From DATFTE01 sp963802575 (GTDB lineage: Bacteria > Acidobacteriota > Terriglobia > Terriglobales > Acidobacteriaceae), in assembly GCA_963802575.1 (NCBI GenBank), contig CAWDJF010000009.1, positions 62,001 through 126,000 on the forward strand: a stretch of 64,000 bases of DNA. Direction: 5' to 3'. Shown piece by piece: positions 26,494 through 35,671 of the stretch (position 1 is its first letter; each line of letters starts with the position of its first letter). The position numbers and the translations under genes were made by a program. Under the pieces are notes generated by a model. The model had not been told where the DNA came from and searched no databases. It saw only the letters and a program-made list of their open reading frames with translations.

Positions 26494-26622
26494 CGGGTAA
26501 GTGTACTTAAAATGCGCGCCTCCCGCTATACGGTCTTTACTGTAAAAACTTCAATCTCGAACAAGGCCTCTCACCCGAAGCGCTTCGCCCTGCATCTCGA
26601 CCCTTGTTGTACTGCGTCCTCC

Positions 26623-29600
26623 TTAATCCTCGGAGGGGGGACGCAGGAAGACGATGGACACAGGCTCGTGCGGCTCATGTTCTTCGGTAATCACCAGGAC
26701 CGAGATGCGTTCGCGCCAGGCTTCGCGCGCAACGGACTCCATGCCGCGCTCCCGGGTTGAGAACTGGCGCAGGCCGTCTTCGGTTCGGAGCCAGAAGCCT
26801 TCGAAATCGCCGAAACGGTCATAGCGGAGGCCAGCCACCTTACCTTCGAAGCGTCGGTGCTTCTCATGACGTTCGTGTTCATGACCGCGCGGACCGGGGC
26901 CTCCTTCGCCTTGCCCGCCACCGAGGCCGATGACTTTTCCGGTTACCTGCTGGAGGTAACGTTGGATGACCGGATACCAGCGGTTCTCATGCGGAATGGC
27001 TCCGATCACCCGGCGCAGGTTGGCCTGCGCCCGTTCGATGATGGGCAGAATCTCGCGGCGAGTCTGGACCAGAACGGAGAACTGGAATGCTCCAAGGAAA
27101 TGGCGAGCTGTGGGGCGCCTTTCTACGACGGCGGCGGCTGTTGCTGCCGGCGCCGCCGTGGTTCGTGCGGCGACACGAGGCTGGTTCCCGGTTACGGACG
27201 GACGGGGACGCGCGGCCGGCGAGTCCACGATCTGGTGCAGGACCACGCGGAAAGTCTGGCCCGCACGGACAGTGGCGGGTAGATCCAAGGTCAGCAGGCC
27301 GGCGAGATCGTTGAGGCTGCCAGAAGGGACCGGGACGTAACTGACGCGACCTGTAACGGTGGTCTGCACGGTGTAGGCGTCCACGGCCTTCCAGCGGTTG
27401 CGAGTATAGAGACGGTCAGCCAGGTCCAGGATTTGCGAGGCGGTGGCGCCGGGCAGGTAGAGGCTGCCGACCGTGCCGCGCGGGGTATTTCCCCAGTCGA
27501 TCATGAGTTCGTCCGGTCCCTGTCTGGGCTGCGGGTTGAGCGTAGTGGGCTTGATGGTAAACGTGTGCTGGACGCGGTGAGTATCGGCGGCGCCGGGGTT
27601 ATCGGAGTGATCGATGGAGAGGTTGCGCTGCCCCAGTTTATCGGAGTTGGCCGTAGTCGCGCCGGCGGGAATGGGGTCGAGGTCGAAATTGATTTCAGCT
27701 ACAAGGCACTGGTGAGTTCCGCGGATTAGGTCGGCAATTGACTCGAGGTTTGGGCCGGTGAACGGGCCGTCCGGGTTTGAGGTTTGCAAAGGGAAACGCT
27801 TGTCGCCGGGCTGGTTGAAGTCGAGCCAGCAGCCGTAGTAGCTAAAGGTCTCGTGCCCGCCGGCATCGATCTTCAAGGTATCAACGTTCTTGGGATCGGT
27901 CTGCAAATGCAGGGGCATGCTGGCTGGGTTACGCGGCTCAGCAAAGAACGGAATGGTGACTACCTCGCCGCCGACGACGCCAAGGAGCGGGATCTTGGTA
28001 CCGGGCTGGCCGCTGGTGAAGTAAGTGGTAGCCGGCTGGAAATCTGTGTTCGTGGTCATCGCGGGGAAGAGGCGGAAGAACACGCGCACGTCCGGCGCGG
28101 GGTTCATCTCCGCACGGTAATGGACGCGGCAGACGGCGAAGTTATAAATGGGTTGGCTGTTGATGGTCTGGGACCATTCCAGTTGCCCTGCTCCGTCCTC
28201 CTCGGCGGGCAACCCCTCGAACCACGATTTGGCTGTTGCCGCCGGTACGCCGCGGAGGCTGTCGATAACACCCTTGATGAAGTCGTTGGGATTGGTGCCC
28301 AGGGTTGTATTCGCGAAGGAACCGTTCGGTTGGCGCGAGAACACCCGAGTGTCCGCGCTCAGCCATGAGATCGGCCCGGCGACCATGTAGGGGTGCTGAC
28401 GGGTGGTGAGGTCGAGCGTGCTGGAACAGGAGAGACCGGCAATAGCGGCGTTAAGGGCGATAAGCACATCCTCTGCGATAAATGCCGCCACGCTGGAGAA
28501 GGAGATGTTATAGCCGAACGTGACGCGCTGGACCTGATTGAGGTCGGCGCTGTTTTCGAGTGCCAGATCAGCGGGAGAAATGGAGACGCCGCTGGGATTC
28601 GGAGCTGGCGTGATTTTGGGCGCCCAGGTGTTGAGCTGCGCCTGCGAGGGGGTGGCCGTTGTGATGGAGAGAGCGGAGGGCGCGAGGCCTTGCACGACGA
28701 CGAAGAAGGCGTCCGGGATGTTCTCGCCCGAATCGATCAGGGCCTGAGCTTCGTCTTTGCTGATTTCGCTGCGGTTGGTAACGAAAAAGCAGGTCTTACA
28801 GACGTTGGTCTTTTCCGTCTCGACGGGGTGCCCAAATCCCGTATCGACAATGAAACCGAGCTGGTGCCAGTTATTGACCATGTCGGGCATCGAGTTGGCG
28901 ACGCCGAGGGTCCAGAGGCGCTTGTTGTTGGGATCGTCGAACGGATAGATACCGATAGGTCGGGCAGCGGGCCACCACGACGCCTGATCGTTCTCCGCAT
29001 CGGAACCGGGTCCGGAGCACAGCATGAAATCGCCCTGCCAGGGTCGGGCCATTCCCTTGGTCGCGTCGCCGGGCTGGACGTGCGCCTGGTCAAGGCGGAA
29101 GGCTTCAATGAACGCCAGACTGGTGATCTGAACGCTGGAGTCTATGCCACCCGATTCAATACCCGGGTAGAAGGCCGCGCCAACGCAGTTTTCCAGCGCC
29201 GCGCGTGTGAGATCACCCGGTGTGATGGTGGTGGGTACGACGGGAGGCCAGTCGGATGTGCCTTGGCCCTGGCTCCACTGCTGCATGAATGTGTGCTGGA
29301 AATCGCGCAACTCCGAAGTGGTGTCGGGGCCGTCGTTCAACAGCGGCATGTCGCCGGCGGGCCGGAGCTTGTTGTAGACGGCCTGCCGGTTGGCGAGCGT
29401 GTCGCCCGCGCCGCCCGGAGGCGCGAAGACACTGAGAGTGTCGTGATCGCCGCCCCCGAAGGCAAAGGCGCTGACGTATCGCATATCGAGGGCGCGCTTG
29501 AGGATCGGATAGACGTCGTTGGCGAAGGAGGGCAGACCAAGAGCGGGGAGCTGGCCTTGGCTGATGGCGAGCTGCCGCAGCGTATCGTACAGCGACGAGA

Positions 29601-30213
29601 TGGAATAGCTGACGGGCGCGTAGCGAGGCGGCGGGCAAATCACCCAGGCTCCGTTGACCGCTTGAAATGTGTCGGGGCCTACTGTGATCTGAGCGGTGAT
29701 GGGGCCATCGGAGACGTCATCATACCAGCCGGGCGTGGTGGGAAAATTGGGTTGCGAGCTCGGGTCGGTGGGATTCTCGCTTTTGCCGAAGCCGCCGCGG
29801 ACAATGAGGCGTCCATCGCCATCGGTTTCGGCGTCACCGAGCGGCACATTCACGCCGCCGAAAGTACCCTGGAAAGTCGCGGTGGCGGCCGCCCCATCGA
29901 GAGTCTGAAGGCCTCCATCGATAATGGCTTCGCCGTTCCGCGACGGCTTGGAGTTCACGAGGTGCACGGTCCACTTAATATCGCCGTCCGCCAGCGTCAG
30001 CTCGCGGTCGGTGTTATCGGAGAAGAAGCCCCACAGTCGAAAACGCTGGGCCTGCCGCTTGATCCGGCAATTCGCATCCTTATAAGTGCCGCCAGGTGGC
30101 GGCGAGGGCGGAGCAGGAGAGGGTAGCTCCGGGCCGAGATACCACTCCTGGCTGTTGCCAATGCGGGCGATGCCGATAGCGGGAAAAATCTGAACTGTCT
30201 GAAGTGTTGCCAC
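26623..30213 (-). CDS. LodA/GoxA-like CTQ-dependent amine oxidase with a long C-terminal extension
   Basis: This 1196-residue protein starts at GTG 30213, after AAGGAGGT. The opening (VQIFPAIGIARIGNSQEWYLGPELP) is the LodA family signature. The quinone-forming residues are predicted as Cys343 (ENCVGAAFYPGIE) and Trp413 or Trp414 (ASWWPAARP), about 70 residues apart, as in LodA (Cys516/Trp581). LodA-type enzymes oxidise a primary amine (lysine or glycine) and release H2O2. The Asp four residues before the Cys in LodA is not seen here; Glu341 is nearest. LodA is about 730 residues, so several hundred extra residues follow the oxidase part, ending in a His/Arg/Gly-rich region (GHEHERHEKHRRFEG). 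The maturase gene lies 14 bases upstream. Confidence 0.85.
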   Translation of the reverse strand: MATLQTVQIFPAIGIARIGNSQEWYLGPELPSPAPPSPPPGGTYKDANCRIKRQAQRFRLWGFFSDNTDRELTLADGDIKWTVHLVNSKPSRNGEAIIDGGLQTLDGAAATATFQGTFGGVNVPLGDAETDGDGRLIVRGGFGKSENPTDPSSQPNFPTTPGWYDDVSDGPITAQITVGPDTFQAVNGAWVICPPPRYAPVSYSISSLYDTLRQLAISQGQLPALGLPSFANDVYPILKRALDMRYVSAFAFGGGDHDTLSVFAPPGGAGDTLANRQAVYNKLRPAGDMPLLNDGPDTTSELRDFQHTFMQQWSQGQGTSDWPPVVPTTITPGDLTRAALENCVGAAFYPGIESGGIDSSVQITSLAFIEAFRLDQAHVQPGDATKGMARPWQGDFMLCSGPGSDAENDQASWWPAARPIGIYPFDDPNNKRLWTLGVANSMPDMVNNWHQLGFIVDTGFGHPVETEKTNVCKTCFFVTNRSEISKDEAQALIDSGENIPDAFFVVVQGLAPSALSITTATPSQAQLNTWAPKITPAPNPSGVSISPADLALENSADLNQVQRVTFGYNISFSSVAAFIAEDVLIALNAAIAGLSCSSTLDLTTRQHPYMVAGPISWLSADTRVFSRQPNGSFANTTLGTNPNDFIKGVIDSLRGVPAATAKSWFEGLPAEEDGAGQLEWSQTINSQPIYNFAVCRVHYRAEMNPAPDVRVFFRLFPAMTTNTDFQPATTYFTSGQPGTKIPLLGVVGGEVVTIPFFAEPRNPASMPLHLQTDPKNVDTLKIDAGGHETFSYYGCWLDFNQPGDKRFPLQTSNPDGPFTGPNLESIADLIRGTHQCLVAEINFDLDPIPAGATTANSDKLGQRNLSIDHSDNPGAADTHRVQHTFTIKPTTLNPQPRQGPDELMIDWGNTPRGTVGSLYLPGATASQILDLADRLYTRNRWKAVDAYTVQTTVTGRVSYVPVPSGSLNDLAGLLTLDLPATVRAGQTFRVVLHQIVDSPAARPRPSVTGNQPRVAARTTAAPAATAAAVVERRPTARHFLGAFQFSVLVQTRREILPIIERAQANLRRVIGAIPHENRWYPVIQRYLQQVTGKVIGLGGGQGEGGPGPRGHEHERHEKHRRFEGKVAGLRYDRFGDFEGFWLRTEDGLRQFSTRERGMESVAREAWRERISVLVITEEHEPHEPVSIVFLRPPSED

Positions 30214-30226
30214 GATGACCTCCTTG

Positions 30227-31285
30227 TCAGGCGGATGCGAGTGATACGGGCCGGTGCCGACGTTGCCAGAAAGGCTCAGCCGTCCAACGGCGCTCGATGG
30301 AGTAATGTTTGGCCAGGCCCTCGCGATAGCTGGCGTATTGTCGGCGGCAGCGGTCTCTATAGCTTTCAAGTTGCCGGGTGTCGCCGGTGTCTAGATGAGC
30401 CGCGATCGCGTCGGCGGCGAGGATTCCGTTGGCCAGGGCTCGATGTACGCCCCAACCGCAAAGTGGATCATGGGATGCGCACGCGTCGCCTACCGGCAAC
30501 CAGCCTTGGGCTGCATCCACATCAGTAAATGCGCTGTTGGCCGCAACAGGACGCAGGCGGCGACGAAGTTCCGAGGGCGCCAGGTCCGCGTCAGTAAGGA
30601 TAGCCAGCACATGGCCCCGCGGCGTCGGAGCGGCATACCACCACCCAAATGGTGTGGCCTCGATGAGCATCGAGCGGATTTCTCTTTCGCTCTCCTGGCG
30701 GGAGACGGCGGTGCAGAGAGCCATCAACCGGTCGTGGAATTCGATACGCGCGTGAAGCCGACGGGCGATCGCCCGCGACCGGCCCGTGGCGTCTACCACG
30801 TATCTCGCGCGGATGCTCATTCTGGAGTCGAGTAGCAGGCGCCACTCGTCGGATTCCCGGATCAAAAGGTCGAGCTTGCGGTACTGAAGCAGCGGAATTC
30901 CGCACTCGAGGGCCGCCGATCGCAAATCTGCATCGAACCGCTGGCGGTCCACATGCCACAGAGGGCCGTCCACGCGGAATATCGAACTGTCGGCGCGGGG
31001 CTCGGACCCCCAGGCGGATTCACGCTCGTAGCCACGTTGATGGCCCGCATTCTCGAACCGATTCCAGCACCCAAGGGCGAGCAGGGGATTTCGAATTCCT
31101 CCAGTGAACGATTCACCGCCCCAGGGCTTGTATAGCGGCCGGTCCAGAAGGAGCGCGGAAAGGCCCAGGGCGGTCAGCTTGATGGCGGTGGCCGTCCCTG
31201 CCGGACCTGCCCCAAAGACACAAACGTCGCAAGCGTACCTTGTGTTTAAATCGGGCGGACTAACATCTATATGTTGAGCTTGCAC
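30227..31285 (-). CDS. LodB/GoxB-like FAD-dependent maturase
   Basis: This 352-residue flavoprotein begins with a Rossmann FAD motif (CDVCVFGAGPAGTATAIKLTALG, residues 20-40), has a YVVDATGRSR motif (about 160-170) and a second FAD motif LPVGDACASHDPLCGWGVHRALANG (about 275-300), as in tryptophan-halogenase-like monooxygenases. In LodAB and GoxAB systems such a protein hydroxylates the Trp that becomes part of the CTQ cofactor. Its stop is 14 bases from the oxidase start, so the genes form an operon with the flavoprotein first. The start is GTG at 31285, with GAGGA close upstream. Confidence 0.85.
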   Translation of the reverse strand: MQAQHIDVSPPDLNTRYACDVCVFGAGPAGTATAIKLTALGLSALLLDRPLYKPWGGESFTGGIRNPLLALGCWNRFENAGHQRGYERESAWGSEPRADSSIFRVDGPLWHVDRQRFDADLRSAALECGIPLLQYRKLDLLIRESDEWRLLLDSRMSIRARYVVDATGRSRAIARRLHARIEFHDRLMALCTAVSRQESEREIRSMLIEATPFGWWYAAPTPRGHVLAILTDADLAPSELRRRLRPVAANSAFTDVDAAQGWLPVGDACASHDPLCGWGVHRALANGILAADAIAAHLDTGDTRQLESYRDRCRRQYASYREGLAKHYSIERRWTAEPFWQRRHRPVSLASA

Positions 31286-31506
31286 GGGTCCTCGTTAGCG
31301 GCCTGCGCATATGACTCGTCCCCCAACCTTGGAGTTACGAGTACGTTATCAGTTCGATTGCAAGACTCAGACCAACCTGGATTCAGCCTACTGTCTAACG
31401 ACTCAAAACACCTCGTCGCCAATCATCGACTTACCACTCCTCGGTTAATTAGCGGCTTACCGGAGTCAACGCGATCATGTGGGGAGGTGTTTTTCTCTCA
31501 AACTTC

Positions 31507-31803
31507 TTATTCCTGACTCGCTATAGTTCTCTTAAACGTCTTTCCGTCCGGACATGAGATAGGCTCAGCGTCTTTCATCCCAAACGGAGAATGGAAGATC
31601 ACAATCTGTTTTTCCGAACGCTCGCAAGGCGTCGTGTCGAGTACAAGCGTTTGTGCATTCTGCTGTACCACCATTCCGGTCGCAACGTATCCGGGCCTTG
31701 CTTCGATCGGAGGCTTGTATGCTTGGAAATGCGCCCCGTGGAAGGGGAAAGCGAGGGATCCCAACAGGGATGCCAGGAACGGGATCGCTGTCAGACAGTT
31801 CAT
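31507..31803 (-). CDS. Small secreted protein, unknown function
   Basis: This 98-residue protein starts at ATG 31803, which overlaps the stop of the upstream gene as ATGA (31800-31803), a sign of translational coupling. It has an N-terminal hydrophobic signal (MNCLTAIPFLASLLGSLAFPF) and two Cys (TTPCERS and ISCPDG) that could form a disulfide. The rest (GYVATGMVVQQNAQTLVLDTTPC) looks like beta-strands. No family was recognised. Confidence 0.55.
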   Translation of the reverse strand: MNCLTAIPFLASLLGSLAFPFHGAHFQAYKPPIEARPGYVATGMVVQQNAQTLVLDTTPCERSEKQIVIFHSPFGMKDAEPISCPDGKTFKRTIASQE

Positions 31804-32480
31804 AGAGCGCCTTTCGCGCATTTAAGGTCAAAATCTTTCGTCTTGACTTGGTCCGACTCGAACAGCTCCTCGACGTCATCCTTGTTCAGCGTAAAGCAGA
31901 AGGCGGACGAGTATGATTGGCTGACGCCAGGGAAAGACAATTCCAGCTTGTGCACGCCCGGCGTGGCTGCCAACTGGCGCGCCTTCGAATTGAAAGTCAC
32001 CGACACGTCATAGGCTCGCAGGGTCGCCTTCGTGACCAATAACGGCACTTCAATCTTCGTGCCATTCTCGAATAGCCCAAAGTCGTCATCTGATAGATTC
32101 ACGGCTTCCCCCGGCCCCGTAAGCTTGGCGCTCCTACCGAGAAGGGCATCGTCGCGATTACCCATGTTCATCACAATCAGGGGGAACTCTAGAATTTCCG
32201 ATTCTAACTTCGGAACGTGAGTAATCTTTCCAGTCTTGACCATCACCGACGTCTCTGGCCGCAGCCATAGCTGCGTAACTAGATCAAGAACTCCCTTCGG
32301 TACTGCGATCAGCGCCCCAAGAATTCCCAAGTACACTCCCCACGTTTTCACCCAATTCTTACTTTCAGCGTTAAGGCGATCGAAGTCCCTTCTCAGTAGT
32401 GCGAGTCGGTCTTCTACCGGCGGCGCCTCGCCTGTGCCCGATCTCGGCATTTCCAAGGTAGTCTTCAACAGCTCGCTCAT
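31800..32480 (-). CDS. Single-helix membrane protein, unknown function
   Basis: This 226-residue protein has a cytoplasmic N-terminal segment (to about residue 46), one transmembrane helix (WGVYLGILGALIAVPKGVLDLV, here residues 48-69) and a soluble part with beta-rich sequence (EFPLIVMNMGNRDDALLGRSAKL...). No known domain was recognised. The last 25 residues contain acidic clusters (NKDDVEELFESDQ). Its stop overlaps the start of the next small secreted protein, so the two are probably made together. Confidence 0.65.
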   Translation of the reverse strand: MSELLKTTLEMPRSGTGEAPPVEDRLALLRRDFDRLNAESKNWVKTWGVYLGILGALIAVPKGVLDLVTQLWLRPETSVMVKTGKITHVPKLESEILEFPLIVMNMGNRDDALLGRSAKLTGPGEAVNLSDDDFGLFENGTKIEVPLLVTKATLRAYDVSVTFNSKARQLAATPGVHKLELSFPGVSQSYSSAFCFTLNKDDVEELFESDQVKTKDFDLKCAKGAL

Positions 32481-32890
<410 letters not shown>

Positions 32891-32908
32891 GTGTCGTGCA
32901 GCACCATC

Positions 32909-32914
32909 ATCATA
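32909..32914 (-). promoter_or_regulatory. Possible -10 box for tRNA-Asn
   Basis: On the minus strand TATGAT lies 18 bases upstream of the tRNA 5' end. No convincing -35 box was seen, so this is a weak call. Confidence 0.25.
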
Positions 32915-32931
32915 ACATTTAGACTGCGGGG

Positions 32932-34983
32932 ATGGAAATTCCCAAGGCTCGCATTGAGGTCGTCGAAGAGACGCTGCACGGGCGCACAATTCGCGATCCC
33001 TACCGTTGGTTGGAGAATGGCGACACGCCTGAGACACAAGAATTTGTCCGGCAGCAATTGGCTTACGCGCGCAGTGTTTTGGACCTCATCCCTGGGCGCG
33101 AGGCGATCCGTGAGCGGCTGACCGAACTGCTTTCCATTGGGACGTTTGGCACTCCGCAGATCGGCGGCAAGTTTTACTTTTACACTCGGCGGGAAGGCAA
33201 ACAAAACCAGCCCATTCTTTACGTGCGCGAAGGCGTCAACGGCGAAGACCACGCACTCCTCGATCCCAACCAGCTCGCAGCCGACGGAACCATCGCGATG
33301 GACTGGTGGTATCCCGCGCATGAAGGCCGGTATGTCGCGTACGGTCTCTCCGCCGGCGGTTCCGAGATGAGTACGCTGCGCATCATCGAAACTGCCACCG
33401 GGAAAATTCTCCCCGACACCATCGAGCGCACACGGGCTGCGAGCCTGGCGTGGCGTCCTGATAACTCAGGATTTTTCTATACGCGATATCCGCGAAAGGG
33501 AGACTTTCCTGACGGCGAAGAGGTCTACCATCGCCATGTTTTTTATCACTCCCTCGGAAGCGATCCGGAAAAAGATTTGCTGATTTTTGGCGAAGGGCGC
33601 AATCCCGAAGACTGGCCGAACGTCGATCTCTCGGAAGACGGCCGTTACCTGCTGATCACGGTCGAACAAGGATGGACGCGAACCGAACTGTTTCTCATGG
33701 ACCTGGTCGCGGGCGCTCCCGCTACGCGGATCACGGACGGCACGGACTTCCTCTATCGCGGCGAGATTTTTCGCGGCGACTTGTACATCGTGAGCAACGA
33801 AGATGCTCCGCGCTATCGCGTGTTCAAGGCTGCCGTCGAGCAACCCGCGCGCAAATCGTGGAGTGAATTAATTCCACAGAGCGATGCTGTTCTGCAGACG
33901 ATCGACATTATTCATGGGGAATTGTTTGCGCTCTACGAGCGCAACGTCACGTCGCAGATCAAGGTTTTCGATACTCAGGGAAAATTCGCCGCCGATGTCG
34001 TGCTTCCCGGACTGGGCTCGGTCACGGGATTCGGCGGCGAGTGGAATAGTGACGAGATGTTTTTTGGCTTCCAGTCATTCACCGTGCCTCCGAGTGTGTA
34101 CCGGATCGATCCGACATCACCGGGAATCCAGGCCCCGACGCTCTGGGCCAAAATCGATGCCCCGTCGATTGATCCTTCGAACTACGAAGTACAACAGTTG
34201 TGGTACGCGTCGAAAGATGGGACACGCATTCCCATGTTCGTCTTCCACAAGCGAGGACTAACGCTCAATGGACGGAACCCCACGCTGCTCAGCGGATACG
34301 GAGGCTTCAATATCAGCCTGACGCCGACGTTTACCGGAGAACGTTATCTGTGGCTCGAACGTGGCGGCGTTTTCGCGGTGGCCAATCTGCGTGGAGGCGC
34401 CGAGTTCGGTGAAGACTGGCACCGCGCCGGAATGCTCGACAAGAAACAAAACGTCTTTGACGACTTCATCGCAGCGGCAGAATTTCTCATCGCGCAGAAA
34501 TATACCGACAAGGAACACCTGGCGATTCGTGGCGGATCGAATGGCGGCCTGCTGATGGGAGCAATGCTCACGCAGCGTCCCGATCTTTTTCGTGCCGTGG
34601 TCTGCCAGGTGCCGCTACTCGATATGCTGCGTTACCAGAATTTTCAGATCGCCAAGCTCTGGATTCCCGAGTATGGGACGGCCGACGATTCTGCGCAGTT
34701 CGAGTGGCTCTACGCTTACTCGCCCTATCATCACGTGAAGAAGGGGACGGTGTATCCCGCTACCTTATTTATGACAGCCGAGAGCGATACGCGCGTCGAT
34801 CCGCTGCACGCGAAAAAGATGGCGGCGCTTCTGCAGTCGGAAGCGGCGAATGGCACGGATCGTCCTATCTTGCTGAGAATTGAAACGAAAGCCGGGCACG
34901 GGATGGGAAAACCGGTCTCGAAGTTGGTCGATGAGTTGACGGATATGTATTCGTTTGTGTGGTCGTTGGACGGTGGTCGTTAG
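32932..34983 (+). CDS. Prolyl oligopeptidase family serine peptidase (S9A)
   Basis: This 683-residue protein has the S9A layout: an N-terminal segment with DPYRWLEN (residues 23-30), a seven-bladed beta-propeller region, and a C-terminal alpha/beta hydrolase domain. The predicted catalytic triad is Ser in GGSNGGLL (about residue 535), Asp in SDTRVDPLHA (about 622) and His in KAGHGMG (about 656). It hydrolyses short peptides after proline. No signal peptide is seen, so it is likely cytosolic. The gene starts 41 bases from the tRNA, on the opposite strand, and is monocistronic. Confidence 0.93.
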   Translation: MEIPKARIEVVEETLHGRTIRDPYRWLENGDTPETQEFVRQQLAYARSVLDLIPGREAIRERLTELLSIGTFGTPQIGGKFYFYTRREGKQNQPILYVREGVNGEDHALLDPNQLAADGTIAMDWWYPAHEGRYVAYGLSAGGSEMSTLRIIETATGKILPDTIERTRAASLAWRPDNSGFFYTRYPRKGDFPDGEEVYHRHVFYHSLGSDPEKDLLIFGEGRNPEDWPNVDLSEDGRYLLITVEQGWTRTELFLMDLVAGAPATRITDGTDFLYRGEIFRGDLYIVSNEDAPRYRVFKAAVEQPARKSWSELIPQSDAVLQTIDIIHGELFALYERNVTSQIKVFDTQGKFAADVVLPGLGSVTGFGGEWNSDEMFFGFQSFTVPPSVYRIDPTSPGIQAPTLWAKIDAPSIDPSNYEVQQLWYASKDGTRIPMFVFHKRGLTLNGRNPTLLSGYGGFNISLTPTFTGERYLWLERGGVFAVANLRGGAEFGEDWHRAGMLDKKQNVFDDFIAAAEFLIAQKYTDKEHLAIRGGSNGGLLMGAMLTQRPDLFRAVVCQVPLLDMLRYQNFQIAKLWIPEYGTADDSAQFEWLYAYSPYHHVKKGTVYPATLFMTAESDTRVDPLHAKKMAALLQSEAANGTDRPILLRIETKAGHGMGKPVSKLVDELTDMYSFVWSLDGGR

Positions 34984-35014
34984 TCGTTGGTCGCTAGCGC
35001 CACACCCCAATAGC

Positions 35015-35148
35015 CTTGTCATCCCGGCGCGAAGCGGAGGAATCTGCTTTCTGCTGGGAATTAGTCGTACCGCTGTGTTGGTTAAGGAATACGCAACCGG
35101 GGCCTTTTACTCATGGTCAGACGCGGGCGAGGGCGTCCGCGCCACATT
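35015..35148. repeat. Two adjacent dispersed repeats
   Basis: A GTCATCCCGGCGCGAAGC...GGAATCTGC element (35015-35050) is followed by an ACGCGGGCGAGGGCGTCCGCGCCACAT palindrome (about 35119-35147, written here as GCGGGCGAGGGCGTCCGC with CCACAT). Both families recur in the window. Confidence 0.65.
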
Positions 35149-35156
35149 TCTAATTG

Positions 35157-35384
35157 CTAGGCGGAGATCAGGTAGCGATTGCGGAAGAGTTCGTAGCCTC
35201 GCAGGGTCATGCGAACGACGCCGCGCATTTTTTCGTCGAGATAGCCGTGGTTGCGCATGTCGGCAACGATGAAGCGGGCCTCAGAGGAATCGACGGTTTC
35301 CTTCGACAGCGTGATGTATCCCCGGGGATCTCGTTCATATCCCTCAGCCAGGGCAACCATCAGTTGGCTTTCCATTGTTCTCAT
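35157..35384 (-). CDS. Small winged-helix-like protein, unknown function
   Basis: This 75-residue protein (MRTMESQLMVALAEGYERDPRGYITLS...GVVRMTLRGYELFRNRYLI) looks like a mostly helical protein with two short beta-strands (VVRMTLRG), which resembles a compact winged helix. No specific family was recognised. The start at 35384 was preferred over upstream in-frame codons because the upstream frame translates a structured GC-rich region unlike protein. An ATG at 35375 (MESQ) is an alternative. Confidence 0.6.
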   Translation of the reverse strand: MRTMESQLMVALAEGYERDPRGYITLSKETVDSSEARFIVADMRNHGYLDEKMRGVVRMTLRGYELFRNRYLISA

Positions 35385-35671
35385 AGACGGCTCTCTTCCC
35401 GTACGCCACCATGGTAAGGGCGGAGGAAAAGAGGCGGTATGGCCCTCTGGTGCTAGAAGGCCACACTTCGGACGCCTACACCTTGGTAACCCGGTTTTGC
35501 CATCACCCCGAACGCGACGGGCCGAAATGCCTTCGGCCAACCTGCGCAGCCGCGCGAGCGGCCAATCATCGGCGCAGACGAAGGTGGCGTAGCTTGCTCT
35601 GGGGGCCGCCAAGTGGCCCCGATTTCAGATTTCCACTGATATTGAAATAAGATAGTCCTCTGAGACCATCT
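35385..35671. other. GC-rich structured interval
   Basis: This interval lies between the starts of two divergent genes. Several self-complementary stretches occur on either strand (for example GGCCGAAATGCCTTCGGCC at about 35518-35536, and GGTAACCCGG followed by CCCCGAACG). It has the look of a structured RNA leader or a degenerate element, but no known riboswitch class could be matched by eye. Confidence 0.35.

Noticed and set aside
28393..30126. Long plus-strand frame (577 codons) opposite the LodA-like gene
   Set aside because: It lies in full antisense to a clear LodA family gene and has repetitive, Gly/Arg/Val-rich composition typical of a shadow frame.
35385..35612. N-terminal extension of the 75-residue protein at 35157 to 35612
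   Set aside because: The extension translates GC-rich self-complementary DNA without coding character.
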